A stretch of 64,000 nt of DNA, taken from the NCBI GenBank assembly GCA_041751935.1, contig JBGSIA010000031.1, forward strand, positions 62,001 through 126,000, in the 5' to 3' direction. Shown in pieces: positions 44,533 through 54,018 of the stretch. This DNA is from JBBSJZ01 sp041751935. Its GTDB lineage: Bacteria > Planctomycetota > Planctomycetia > Pirellulales > Pirellulaceae. The position numbers and the translations under genes are program-made. The notes beneath the pieces are model-generated. The model saw nothing but the letters and a program-made list of their open reading frames with translations. It made no database searches and had not been told where the DNA came from. Numbering within the stretch: position 1 is the first letter of the stretch; the number at the start of each line of letters is the position of its first letter.

Positions 44533-45347
44533 CCTTGCTGCAGATGCTGGGGCAATCGCTCGTTTCGACGCTTCGCGATGTCATCCCGTTGTCTTTGATC
44601 ATTGCCTTCTTCCAGTTGGTCATTCTCCGTCGACCGTTGGTGAATGCCCCGCGGTTGGCCTGGGGGGCAGTATTTGTTGTAGTCGGATTGTCGTTGTTCC
44701 TGATGGGGTTGGAGCTGGCCCTTTTCCCGCTTGGTGAAGAAATGGCTGCACAGCTCTTCAAATTGCAGGAGGACAAGCAGGATGCAATCGCCGCCCCAAT
44801 AGTAAACACGGGACACGCGAATTCGGATCTGATACCCGCCGGTGTGTGGGGGTACTACTGGACCTATGTTTTTGCGTTCGCGATCGGCGTCAGTACTACG
44901 ATTGCGGAACCGGCACTGATCGCTGTTGCCCTCAAGGCGGAAGAAGTTTCCGGAGGAACCATTCGTGGGGTGGGACTGCGATTGGCTGTGGCCTTGGGAG
45001 TTGGTATCGGTGTTTCGCTGGGTACCTTTCGAATCGTGTTGGGATGGCCTCTACCGTACTTCATTTTGATAGGTTACATGGTGGTTACCGTGCAAACATA
45101 CTTTGCCCCCAAGCAAATTGTGCCCTTAGCATACGACTCCGGCGGTGTCACCACATCGACTGTGACGGTTCCTTTGGTAGCGGCTCTGGGACTGGGGTTG
45201 GCAACTCTTGTTCCGGGGCGTGATCCGATCGTTGACGGCTTCGGATTGATCGCGTTCGCGTCCTTGTTTCCAATGATCACGGTGATGGGATATGCCCAAT
45301 TGGCTGAACTAAAATTGCGTCGACGCGACCAGAAGAACAGTCAATGA
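44529..45347 (+). CDS. DUF1538 membrane protein, second copy
   Basis: A 272-residue paralogue of the first copy, aligned to it along its length: STTIAEPALIAVALKAEEVSGG, PYFILIGYMVVTVQTYFAPKQ, YDSGGVTTSTVTVPLVAALG and DPIVDGFGLIAFASLFPMI. It differs in an inserted hydrophilic loop (EEMAAQLFKLQEDKQDAIAAP) and a charged C-terminus. The ATG at 44529 overlaps the upstream stop; a GTG at 44523 is also in frame. In many bacteria the two copies are fused as one protein of about 500 residues, so a heterodimeric pore is a reasonable inference. Confidence 0.9.
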   Translation: MTLLQMLGQSLVSTLRDVIPLSLIIAFFQLVILRRPLVNAPRLAWGAVFVVVGLSLFLMGLELALFPLGEEMAAQLFKLQEDKQDAIAAPIVNTGHANSDLIPAGVWGYYWTYVFAFAIGVSTTIAEPALIAVALKAEEVSGGTIRGVGLRLAVALGVGIGVSLGTFRIVLGWPLPYFILIGYMVVTVQTYFAPKQIVPLAYDSGGVTTSTVTVPLVAALGLGLATLVPGRDPIVDGFGLIAFASLFPMITVMGYAQLAELKLRRRDQKNSQ

Positions 45348-45444
45348 ATAACCAAGTCCTTTCCAATCAAATTTTTCCAGCGTACCGTGCCGGACTGATG
45401 ACAGACGTTACTCGATACACTCACTGACCAGCGGGAGAGAACGC

Positions 45445-45795
45445 GTGCATTTTAAGTTGATCATCGCCTTCGTTAACGACGACAAGACATCGAACGTGAT
45501 GAAAGCGGCCCGCGATGCGGGAGCAACCGGAGCAACGATTATCGGCAATGCCCGAGGCGAGGGAGTGAATCCCACGAAATCGTTCTTTGGATTATCGCTC
45601 GGCGCGCAGCGCGACGTCGTGTTGTTCCTCGTCGAGGCCCATTTGTCGCGAGACATACTAGAAACCATTGGCCGAGTGGCGCAATTCGAAGAAAAACCAG
45701 GAACTGGAATCGCTATCCAAATTGATGTCGAAGACGCCATCGGCGTTAGTCACCAAATCGAAAAGTTAACAGACTTAGTCGAGGAAAAGTTATGA
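45445..45795 (+). CDS. PII-family signalling protein, divergent, paired with DUF1538
   Basis: A 116-residue ferredoxin-like fold of the PII/GlnB superfamily: FKLIIAFVNDDKTSNVMKAARDAGATGATIIG at the N-terminus and LSRDILETIGRVAQFEEKPGTGIAIQIDVEDAIGV at the C-terminus. The T-loop region is shortened to about 15 residues (EGVNPTKSFFGLSLGAQ) and lacks the uridylylated Tyr51 context; the B-loop TGxGK is altered to GTGIA. It therefore belongs to PII-like proteins rather than GlnB/GlnK. It starts at GTG 45445 after GGGAGAGA, 97 bases from the DUF1538 stop, and its stop overlaps the next ATG. Confidence 0.85.
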   Translation: MHFKLIIAFVNDDKTSNVMKAARDAGATGATIIGNARGEGVNPTKSFFGLSLGAQRDVVLFLVEAHLSRDILETIGRVAQFEEKPGTGIAIQIDVEDAIGVSHQIEKLTDLVEEKL

Positions 45796-46217
45796 CAGAT
45801 AAAATTATAGTGCGAGTTTGTGACGTCATGAAACGTCAATTCGATATCGTTGACGGGAAACTAACGGTGAAGGAAGCTTTGTTGGCGATGAAGCACCCAG
45901 AAGCACGCGCGATGATCGTCGCAAAGCGTGATGAAAATGACGAGTATGGCTTAGTGCTGCTCGCCGATATCGCCAAAAAAGTGCTCGCCGCAGACCGTTC
46001 TCCTGATCGAGTCAACTTGTACGAAATCATGGCGAAACCGGTGCTCAGTGTCACATCGAGTATGGACATTCGCTACTGTGCAAGACTACTGGAACGTTTC
46101 CAAATTGCCCGCGCTCCGGTGATCGACAACGGCGAAGTGAAAGGAGTCGTCAGTTACCATGATATGGTGCTGCGCGGTCTGATGCAGATGATCCACCAGG
46201 ATAAGATTCCAACATGA
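45792..46217 (+). CDS. CBS-domain pair protein
   Basis: A 141-residue soluble protein made of two CBS motifs: RVCDVMKRQFDIVDGKLTVKEALLAM and LYEIMAKPVLSVTSSMDIRY, with HDMVLRGL at the end of the second. CBS pairs bind adenine nucleotides such as ATP, AMP or SAM and act as energy sensors. The ATG overlaps the stop of the PII gene, which strongly suggests translation coupling and a shared role in controlling the DUF1538 membrane proteins. Confidence 0.9.
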   Translation: MTDKIIVRVCDVMKRQFDIVDGKLTVKEALLAMKHPEARAMIVAKRDENDEYGLVLLADIAKKVLAADRSPDRVNLYEIMAKPVLSVTSSMDIRYCARLLERFQIARAPVIDNGEVKGVVSYHDMVLRGLMQMIHQDKIPT

Positions 46218-46710
46218 GAGTGCACCGACTAGCGATTGATGCTTGTTCCCTCAAACTCTGGATATCGATAGCACTCGTGCCGCTGACTCTAATACAATAA
46301 ATCAACTTCCTCAGGCAATGGATTGGTAGCCGCTCCAACTCGATTTCCTGTGGGCGGCGCTATGTATCATGGGAGCAGTGTTCTTTGTTTTCCTTTCGGC
46401 AACTTGACTATCGGTCTCTATCGAAAGAGAAAATCCAAGCCACGCCTGAACAGCACACCAGCGTCCCAATCGACAACCACCGGTCAATCGGCCAATCGGC
46501 GTTGCCTCAGCCTGGATGTCCGGCTTGCAATGGATTGGTGATCGACATCCGCGGCAAATTGCCATGCACGCCGTGCCGCCTGCTGTTTTCGTTTCCACAG
46601 CGGAAGACGTTATCGTCATCAAGTTCCAGTGGCAAGTCAACTGAAGCAGTTCGTGATATGATGAGGCGCAACAACTTCGCTTCTCCATACTTTTCAAGAT
46701 TGGCTGTCCC
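46218..46710. other. 490-base gap before the xylan multi-enzyme gene
   Basis: No gene is supported. A 115-codon plus-strand frame (46385-46732) contains a CPACN...CTPC pattern recalling a zinc ribbon, but its 3' end overlaps the next gene by 22 bases and its N-terminal part looks random. The region should contain the promoter of the xylanase gene; no clear hexamers or CcpA-like operator could be fixed. Confidence 0.4.
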
Positions 46711-49700
46711 ATGGAAAAACTTCTGCCCCTGATTCTGTTGGGCTTGCTGCAGATTGCCGGCCTCGCGGTGCAAGCACAGGAGCAAAACCCGGAACAACCT
46801 CGCCAAGGAAGACGCGGCGGTGGGTTCGGTGGACCGATCGAACTCGGGCCCGACGACAAACAAACCTACCCTGATCCGGTTGATAGCATCGTCGAAAAAC
46901 GCGAAGAAATTCCGCACGGAGAGCTGGAGATGATCCAGTACGAGTCGACGACCGTCGGTACGACTCGCAAGATGAACGTCTACACGCCTCCGGGATACTC
47001 GTCGGAGAAGAAGTATCCGGTACTGTATTTATTGCATGGCATTGGTGGCGACGAAACCGAATGGCAGCGATTTGCGACACCAGACGCGTTGTTCGACAAT
47101 TTGATCGCGGATGAGAAAGCCGTTCCGATGATCGTCGTCATGCCCAACGGTCGTGCTCAGAAGAACGATCGCGCCGAAGGCAACGTGATGGCAAGCGCAC
47201 CGGCCTTTGCCGTGTTCGAAAAAGACTTGCTCGATGATGTGATTCCCACCATCGAGTCTCGCTACTCGGTTCAAGCCGATCGAGAACATCGAGCCCTCGC
47301 TGGCTTGTCGATGGGCGGTGGCCAGTCGCTGAATTTTGGACTCACTAATCTCGATACGTTTGCTTGGGTCGGCGGCTTCTCTTCCGCACCCAACACCAAA
47401 GCTCCTGAGGAATTGGTGGCCGATCCGAAAAAGACCAAAGAGCAAATCGAACTGCTGTGGTTGTCCTGTGGCAATAAAGACGGACTGATCGGAATCAGTC
47501 AACGATTGCAGCGTTACCTCAAAGCGAACGATGTGCCGCACATTTGGAACGTTGACTCACACGGACACGATCCGACGCACTGGCGCAACAACCTGTACCA
47601 CTTCGCTCAACTGCTGTTCCAAGAATCATCCGCTGGCAAAGTCCAAGCGACTGAAGCAAAGGATGCCCCGCAGTCCAGCACGACACTTGAAGGCATCAAG
47701 GACGATTTCAAGCCCGCGTCGACAAACCAGCCTGGCAAGGACTATCCGCAAGTCAACTCGCAAGGTCGCATCAAGTTTCGCGTCGTCGCCCCAGATGCAA
47801 AGAGTGTTGCCACGACGTTTCGCGAGAGCACTGAATTCGTCAAGGGTGACGATGGTGCGTGGATTGGATACTCACGTCCGCTCGATCAAGGATTCCACTA
47901 CTACGAGTTGATCATTGATGGCGCGAACGTGCCTGATCCGAACAGCAAGTACTATTTCGGTGCGATGCGTTGGGGCAGCGGCATTGAGATACCCGCTGAT
48001 GACCGTGAGTTCTATGAACTGAAGCATGTGCTGCACGGCCAGGTTCGCGAAGTCTTCTTCCACTCGGAAAGCACCGGCGCCGAGCGACGTGCGTTCGTCT
48101 ACACCCCGCCGGGCTACGACGCTGACCAAGAAACTCGCTACCCCGTGCTGTATCTGCAACACGGCTGGGGCGAGAACGAGTACGGATGGAGTGTTCAAGG
48201 TCACGCCAGTTTGATCATGGATAACTTAATCGCCGAAGGAAAAACCAAACCGTTCATCATCGCGATGACCTACGGCATGACGAACGAAGTTCGCATGGGT
48301 GGAATGCGAAACTTTGACATCAAGGATTTTGAGACGGTTCTGGTCAACGAGTTGGTTCCCTACGTTGACAAGCACTTTCGCACGCTAACGGATCAACCCA
48401 ATCGCGCCATGGCTGGTCTGTCGATGGGCAGCATGGAAACCAAGTCGATCACGCTCCGCAACCTGGACAAGTTCTCGCACATCGGGCTTTTTAGCGGCGC
48501 GACGATCTCGAAGGAAGACGTTGAGAGCACCGACGGCTTTGCCGACAAGGTGAAGCTCGTTTTTGTTAGTTACGGCAGCAAGGAAGCTGAAGGCGGTCGG
48601 ACGCGTCGGGGCGGTGATCCCGCAGACACGGTCAAACAGTTGAAGGAACTTGGCATCAACGCCCACTACTATCTGTCGCCGGACACAGCTCACGAATGGC
48701 AATCGTGGCGCCGCAGTCTGAAAGAGTTTGCGCCGATGTTGTTTCAACCCGAGGATAAACTCTCAGGAACTTGGAACGTCGACTTCGATACTCAAATCGG
48801 CGTTCAAAAGTACGTCATGACTTTCGACAAGCAAGATGGGCAACTCGTGGCCAAAGCCAAGGCTGATCTAGACGGCCGCGTCCGTGACATCGAGTTTGTC
48901 GATGTTCAACTGCAGGACGATGTGATTTCGTTTGTTGAGAACCTCAATTTTGGCGGCAATGAGATTCGCATCGTCTACACCGGGAAAATCGTCGGTGATT
49001 CGCTCGAGTTTCAACGCAAGGTCGGTGACTTTGCAAGCGAAGAGGCCACCGCAGAACGAGCAGATGCTGTTGATAAGCTGATGTCGGAGAACGCGAATGC
49101 ATCACTGAATGCCGCGCCCAGCACAGAGCATCAACAGGCCGTATCGATGGCGGATTCAGTTGATCCGAACTTTCACATTTATCTTTGCTTCGGCCAATCC
49201 AACATGGACAGCGGCGGCACGATGAATGACGCGGATCGAGACGTTCCTGAGCGGCTTTTGGTGATGGCTGATTTTGACAAAGCGGATCGAGGTTGGCAGA
49301 AAGGTCAGTGGTACCAGGCTGTTCCACCACTCGCGGCTCGCGGTCGCGGCATTTGCATGGTCGATTCATTCGGCAAAAACATGGTCAATGCACTGCCCAA
49401 CGATGTCCGTGTTGGCATCATCAAGGTCAGTGTTCCAGGCTGCAAGATTGAGCTGTTTCAAAAAGATGCATTTCAGTCCTACATCGAAGGTGAACCCGAC
49501 TGGATGAAGAACATGGTTCGCAGCTACGACGGCAATCCGTACAAGTACTTGGTCGGCCTGGCCAAGGAAGCTCAAAAGCATGGTGTGATCAAGGGCATCC
49601 TGCTTCATCAAGGCGAATCCAACACCGGTGACAAGCAATGGCCCAGCAAAGTCAAATCGGTCTATGAAAGCCTTATGCAAGATCTGGGGCTAAGCCCGAA

Positions 49701-51336
49701 TGACGTCCCCTTACTCGCTGGCGAGATGGTTCACGCGGATCAGGGTGGACGATGTGCCTCGCATAACGAAATCCTGGCGTTACTGCCGCAAACCATCACG
49801 ACCGCTCATGTGATCTCATCCGCCGGTTGCACTACCGACGATAAGCTGCACTTCAATTCGGAAGGGTCTCGCGAATTTGGAAAGCGTTATGCCGAAAAAA
49901 TGCTGGCGTTGCTGCAATCGGAAACGCCGAAAGCTGACGAAGGCATTGGCGGAACGTGGCACACTCGCTTTGAAACTCCGTTTGGAATTCAAACCTATCA
50001 CTTTCACTTCTCGGTTAGCGACAACGAAGGTGCCTCGGCCACAGCGGAAGTGGAGACTGGGGACGAAAAACGCGACATTCAGTTTACGGAAGTGAAGGTC
50101 GAGTCGGACATGATCTCGTTCGCCGAACTCCGCCAGTTCGGTGAGCGGGAGTTGCGCATCGACTACGCCGGCAAGCTAGACGGGCGGAATCTCGAATTGA
50201 CCCGTTCCTTTGGCAATCAGGGCGGTCAGGAAGCGACTGCGACGCGCGAGCTACCCGCAGCATTGCCGGAGCCCGATCCAGCACCAGTTGTCGACGTCCA
50301 GATCGACCGAGTGATCAAGGAGGCTTTCACAGATTCGTTTCTTATTGGCATGGCCGGCGATGTGCCAGCGCGATACTCCGCGGAAGAACTTGAACTCGCG
50401 GCAGAGCACTTTGGCGCCGTCACTCCCGAGAACTGCATGAAGCCGGAACGAGTTCATCCAGAGGAAGACCGGTGGTTGTTCGAGCAAGGCGACGCGTTGG
50501 TCGTATGGGCAGAGCAAAATAAGATGACTGCACACGGTCACACACTCGTTTGGCACCAGCAGACGCCCGGTTGGTTTTTCAGCGGTAACGACAAGGATGT
50601 GATTAAGCAGCGGATGAAGGACCACATCGAAACGTTGGTCGGTCGTTACAAGGGTAAACTTCAAAGTTGGGACGTCGTCAACGAAGCGATCAGTGATGGT
50701 GGTGATGAGCAATCGGCAAAGACCGAAAATTTGCGTGATTCCAAGTGGATGCAATCGCTCGGCCCGGAATTCCTGACACTCGCGTTTCAGTTCGCTCACG
50801 CGGCGGATCCCGAAGCGGTTCTGTATTACAACGACTACAGCATCGAGTCGGGACCAAAACACGAAAGCTCGATGGTCCTGCTGAAACGATTGCTTGCCGA
50901 CGGAGCACCCGTTCACGCGGTTGGCATCCAAGGTCACTGGCGCAGCGGCGGCGTCCCGTTTGACGATATTGAAAAAGCGATTACTGATTACGCTTCGCTG
51001 GGATTGAAAGTCAGCATCACCGAGTTGGACGTTACCATTCGCGGCGCATCAGGCGGACAATTTGGGGGTCGTTTTGGTGGTCGTCGTGGTCGCACCAGCA
51101 CACCGCCTTCGATCGACGACTTGAACGCTCAAGCCGACGATTATGCGAAGCTGTTTGAGATCTTCAAGAAGCACGAGAACGCGATCGAGCGAGTGACGTT
51201 CTGGGGCTTGAACGATCGTCGCACGTGGCGTTGGGGCCAGCATCCGTTGTTGTTCGACGCAAGCAACAATCCAAAGCCAGCTTATGCTGCAATCGTGAAC
51301 GATTCGAAAGAAGTCGAATCGAAGGAGTCGCCATGA
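46711..51336 (+). CDS. Secreted multi-domain xylan-degrading enzyme (two esterases, SGNH acetylesterase, GH10 xylanase)
   Basis: A 1541-residue exported protein. Signal peptide residues 1-22. Esterase 1 (about 50-310) is of the feruloyl/esterase-D type, with Ser200 in GLSMGGG. An E-set domain (about 345-435) precedes esterase 2 (to about 680; Ser571 in GLSMGSM). A beta-domain (about 685-790) precedes an SGNH acetylesterase (about 815-1065; Ser830 in FGQSNMDSG). A second copy of the beta-domain (about 1080-1180) precedes a GH10 xylanase (about 1195-1535) with acid/base Glu1325 in WDVVNEAI and nucleophile Glu1438 in ITELDV. A Gly/Arg-rich insertion (GGQFGGRFGGRRGR) follows the nucleophile. Together it could remove feruloyl and acetyl groups and cut the xylan backbone. 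Confidence 0.92.
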   Translation: MEKLLPLILLGLLQIAGLAVQAQEQNPEQPRQGRRGGGFGGPIELGPDDKQTYPDPVDSIVEKREEIPHGELEMIQYESTTVGTTRKMNVYTPPGYSSEKKYPVLYLLHGIGGDETEWQRFATPDALFDNLIADEKAVPMIVVMPNGRAQKNDRAEGNVMASAPAFAVFEKDLLDDVIPTIESRYSVQADREHRALAGLSMGGGQSLNFGLTNLDTFAWVGGFSSAPNTKAPEELVADPKKTKEQIELLWLSCGNKDGLIGISQRLQRYLKANDVPHIWNVDSHGHDPTHWRNNLYHFAQLLFQESSAGKVQATEAKDAPQSSTTLEGIKDDFKPASTNQPGKDYPQVNSQGRIKFRVVAPDAKSVATTFRESTEFVKGDDGAWIGYSRPLDQGFHYYELIIDGANVPDPNSKYYFGAMRWGSGIEIPADDREFYELKHVLHGQVREVFFHSESTGAERRAFVYTPPGYDADQETRYPVLYLQHGWGENEYGWSVQGHASLIMDNLIAEGKTKPFIIAMTYGMTNEVRMGGMRNFDIKDFETVLVNELVPYVDKHFRTLTDQPNRAMAGLSMGSMETKSITLRNLDKFSHIGLFSGATISKEDVESTDGFADKVKLVFVSYGSKEAEGGRTRRGGDPADTVKQLKELGINAHYYLSPDTAHEWQSWRRSLKEFAPMLFQPEDKLSGTWNVDFDTQIGVQKYVMTFDKQDGQLVAKAKADLDGRVRDIEFVDVQLQDDVISFVENLNFGGNEIRIVYTGKIVGDSLEFQRKVGDFASEEATAERADAVDKLMSENANASLNAAPSTEHQQAVSMADSVDPNFHIYLCFGQSNMDSGGTMNDADRDVPERLLVMADFDKADRGWQKGQWYQAVPPLAARGRGICMVDSFGKNMVNALPNDVRVGIIKVSVPGCKIELFQKDAFQSYIEGEPDWMKNMVRSYDGNPYKYLVGLAKEAQKHGVIKGILLHQGESNTGDKQWPSKVKSVYESLMQDLGLSPNDVPLLAGEMVHADQGGRCASHNEILALLPQTITTAHVISSAGCTTDDKLHFNSEGSREFGKRYAEKMLALLQSETPKADEGIGGTWHTRFETPFGIQTYHFHFSVSDNEGASATAEVETGDEKRDIQFTEVKVESDMISFAELRQFGERELRIDYAGKLDGRNLELTRSFGNQGGQEATATRELPAALPEPDPAPVVDVQIDRVIKEAFTDSFLIGMAGDVPARYSAEELELAAEHFGAVTPENCMKPERVHPEEDRWLFEQGDALVVWAEQNKMTAHGHTLVWHQQTPGWFFSGNDKDVIKQRMKDHIETLVGRYKGKLQSWDVVNEAISDGGDEQSAKTENLRDSKWMQSLGPEFLTLAFQFAHAADPEAVLYYNDYSIESGPKHESSMVLLKRLLADGAPVHAVGIQGHWRSGGVPFDDIEKAITDYASLGLKVSITELDVTIRGASGGQFGGRFGGRRGRTSTPPSIDDLNAQADDYAKLFEIFKKHENAIERVTFWGLNDRRTWRWGQHPLLFDASNNPKPAYAAIVNDSKEVESKESP

Positions 51337-51504
51337 CCAACCTCGACGTCGGCCGTGGCGGAACCTACCGGCAACCGCACGGCGGTGCACTGTAAGATGT
51401 CATTGCATTAAACACTCTCAACTTCGATTGTTACTGATCCACGTCAACTCTGTCAAAAACCCGATGACAGAAACGGATCGAGCGAACCTGGCAATAGTTA
51501 GGTA

Positions 51505-52224
51505 TCAAGCGATGCACATCATGTAGAAGCCCAGCGAGCCTACGGCGGACACATGCATGACGAACAGCAAGTAGGCGATTGTTCGCTTCGGACCGAGGCG
51601 AATCGTCCACATGCCAATCACAATTTCGAGTGCGGTTAGTAAAAACGCCAGCCATTGTGACTCTTGGATGTGTTGTCCGAACATTTGACTCAGCCATGCC
51701 GCCGGAAGAAAGGCTGGCATTCCAGCAACCATGGCAACTAGCGCTGGCAAGACGCGGTCGAGTTCTCCGTACCCGACCAACCAGGAGTACGGCAAGATCA
51801 TGCATGCAACCAGTGCAGCTGCGGCCACGCGATGCTGTGGGTTTCTTACGCAGAATGCAATCAAGTATGCAAACGCACCGCCGCAAACGATCCCACTTAC
51901 CAAGAGTGGGAGCTTGGCGAAAAATGGAATCGCGACTGCAAAACCCGTGGTGAGTATCAGCAACGTGCGAACGGAGAATCGTATTGGAGTCCAGCGTGCG
52001 TCGCATGACGGATTGGCCTTGATCGGTAACCACGGCAGAGCCATGCAGAACGCCGCAGAAGCAATCGCGGACCATAGCGGCACCGTCCACAGCAGCGGCG
52101 AAGGACGGCTCTGGTTCGAGCCCGTCCAAGCGTAGAACGCAGGGATGAACCAGCCAACCAGTAGGCTCACCGCGATGAATAACGGGAAGAGTGGAATTCG
52201 CGATGATAGCTTGGAAAGGTTCAT
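51505..52224 (-). CDS. Uncharacterised multi-pass membrane protein
   Basis: A 239-residue protein from the ATG at 52224 (MNLSKLSSRIPLFPLFIAVSLLVGW); the frame extends to 52293 but those codons are basic and precede no signal. Six to seven hydrophobic helices are visible, for example LWSAIASAAFCMALPWLP, LLVSGIVCGGAFAYLIAFCV and LLTALEIVIGMWTIRL, ending YLLFVMHVSAVGSLGFYMMC. It resembles generic planctomycete membrane orphans. The neighbouring xylanase gene converges from the left and a small secreted gene diverges on the right, so no operon partner is seen. Confidence 0.7.
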   Translation of the reverse strand: MNLSKLSSRIPLFPLFIAVSLLVGWFIPAFYAWTGSNQSRPSPLLWTVPLWSAIASAAFCMALPWLPIKANPSCDARWTPIRFSVRTLLILTTGFAVAIPFFAKLPLLVSGIVCGGAFAYLIAFCVRNPQHRVAAAALVACMILPYSWLVGYGELDRVLPALVAMVAGMPAFLPAAWLSQMFGQHIQESQWLAFLLTALEIVIGMWTIRLGPKRTIAYLLFVMHVSAVGSLGFYMMCIA

Positions 52225-52511
52225 ACTTTTTCGAGAGCCTGTTCCTGCTCTCTCATTGCGCCCTTTCGAATAAATATTGAGCGACTTACGCAATGTGCCA
52301 ACATGGACTTACGTCGGTGGAAAGAATCTCCCATGGATGGTGCCATTAAGCATTCGGCCCACCGCGAACGACGCTCCACCCGCCGTGCCATGCTGCTGGA
52401 AAAAAACAACTTCGTCCCTTAATGGAAAGTGGCAATTGGACTTGCGTTATGCGAATGGGAAATGCGATACGCCATGTCAAGTTGTATTTGATACTTCGCG
52501 TTCAGTTTCAC

Positions 52512-52961
52512 ATGGAGATTCGTCTGATGCGTCTTGCTCCTGCCACCGTGGCGGTGACGATGGTTCTCGCCTTAATGATATCGATAACGACGGCAGTTTC
52601 GTCGGCCCAAGCACAATCGGCGGCGCCGCAAAGTGCGTTGGCTAAAGCTGGTCATGCAATGAATCCCATGAATTGGAGCATGCCCAAGGTCAATTTCTTG
52701 AGTAAGCCCGAGCCACCAAGAATTACCAAGAAGGAGTCGAGTGTCTTTTCGACGGTTTCCAAGAAAACGGCGAGCGGTTGGAATCGAACCAAGAACGCGC
52801 TCAATCCCAGCAATCTGTTTCCTTCAAAACCCAAAACGGCGGCGTCAGAGAAGAAATCGCCAGGGTTCTTTTCGTCAATGTTTCAGCCCAAGCCACAGGC
52901 GCCGCAGCAGGTAACGACCGTCAATGACTTCCTTTCGCTGCCCCGAGCGGGAACGAAATAG
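52512..52961 (+). CDS. Small secreted basic protein
   Basis: A 149-residue protein with a signal peptide (MRLAPATVAVTMVLALMISITTAVSSAQA) and a Lys/Ser/Pro/Asn-rich mature part (NPMNWSMPKVNFLSKP, KTASGWNRTKNALNPSNLFPSKP, FFSSMFQPKPQAPQQV). The phrases repeat loosely, suggesting disordered, cell-wall-facing segments. The start at 52512 or the internal ATG at 52527 is favoured over the upstream frame, which lacks a ribosome site. The family is unassigned; it resembles abundant small secreted proteins of planctomycetes. It precedes the MoxR operon by 112 bases. Confidence 0.65.
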   Translation: MEIRLMRLAPATVAVTMVLALMISITTAVSSAQAQSAAPQSALAKAGHAMNPMNWSMPKVNFLSKPEPPRITKKESSVFSTVSKKTASGWNRTKNALNPSNLFPSKPKTAASEKKSPGFFSSMFQPKPQAPQQVTTVNDFLSLPRAGTK

Positions 52962-53073
52962 CACACAGACTTGGCGACGTGATGGGGATGGAAAGCCTGC
53001 GAGATGACCGCTAACATGGAGGTTCATCTGGAATCCAACAGCTTTTCGATCCCCACATCACGGCGTACCGTCT

Positions 53074-54018
53074 ATGTCCACGCAGGAAGCGTTTGAAACC
53101 TCACGTTTGCTGCAAGAGAACGTCGGGCGAGTCATGTTGGGCAAGCCCGAGTTGGTGCAATTGTTGGTCGTTTCGCTGCTGGCTGAAGAGCACGTCTTGA
53201 TGGAGGACGTGCCCGGTGTCGGAAAGACGCTGGCTGCAAAGGCCTTGGCGTTGAGCATTGAGGGCCGTTTCTCGCGACTACAATTCACGCCAGATTTGCT
53301 CCCGAGCGACATTACCGGCAGCAATATTTATCGCAGCGACACGCGAGAGTTCGAGTTCAGTGCGGGACCGATTTTCGCCAACGTGGTGCTGGCCGACGAG
53401 ATCAACCGAGCCCCGCCGAGGACCCAGTCGGCGCTGTTAGAAGCGATGAGTGAGGGACAAGTCACAAGCGATGGTCGGACGCTGGCTTTACCCGAGCCGT
53501 TCATTGTGGTGGCGACACAGAATCCGTTTGAGTTCGAAGGCACTTACGCATTGCCTGAGAGCCAGCTCGACCGATTCTTGTTGCGAACATCGATCGGCTA
53601 TCCAAGTCGCGAGATCGAGCGACAGGTTCTGTCAACGCATCGTCAGGGCGAACCGGTTGATCACTTGAAGCCTGTCGTCACGACGGAAGCGATTCGGTAT
53701 GCCCAAGCGGCGACGCGTGACGTCAAGGTCGATGAGTCGCTTGTTGATTACATGATCGATATTGTCGAGGCGACTCGCTCGCACGACGCATTTCAAGTTG
53801 GCGTCAGCACGCGGGGAGCACTCAGTTATTACCGTGGTTGCCAGGCACGAGCGATCACTGAGAATCGCGACTTCGTAACGCCAGACGATATCAAGCGGTT
53901 AGCCGTTCCGATTCTTTCGCATCGCGTTCTACCTGAAGGCGTCTTTCAAGGTGCCAGTCGACAAACGGTTGAGCAGCAGGTTGCGGATCTGGTGGAACAG
54001 ATACCGGTTCCCGTGTGA
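53074..54018 (+). CDS. MoxR-family AAA ATPase
   Basis: A 314-residue AAA+ ATPase of the MoxR family, chaperone-like partners of VWA/DUF58 proteins. Walker A PGVGKT (47-52), Walker B VVLADEI (104-110) followed by NRAPPRTQSALLEAM, and Sensor 1 IVVATQNPFEFEGTYALPESQLDRF are all present. It is the first gene of a coupled set: its TGA overlaps the GTG start of the DUF58 gene (GTGA). Confidence 0.95.
   Translation: MSTQEAFETSRLLQENVGRVMLGKPELVQLLVVSLLAEEHVLMEDVPGVGKTLAAKALALSIEGRFSRLQFTPDLLPSDITGSNIYRSDTREFEFSAGPIFANVVLADEINRAPPRTQSALLEAMSEGQVTSDGRTLALPEPFIVVATQNPFEFEGTYALPESQLDRFLLRTSIGYPSREIERQVLSTHRQGEPVDHLKPVVTTEAIRYAQAATRDVKVDESLVDYMIDIVEATRSHDAFQVGVSTRGALSYYRGCQARAITENRDFVTPDDIKRLAVPILSHRVLPEGVFQGASRQTVEQQVADLVEQIPVPV

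Noticed and set aside
46385..46732. 115-codon frame with CPAC...CTPC, zinc-ribbon-like
   Set aside because: Overlaps the xylanase start by 22 bases, lacks a ribosome site, and the rest of the frame looks random.
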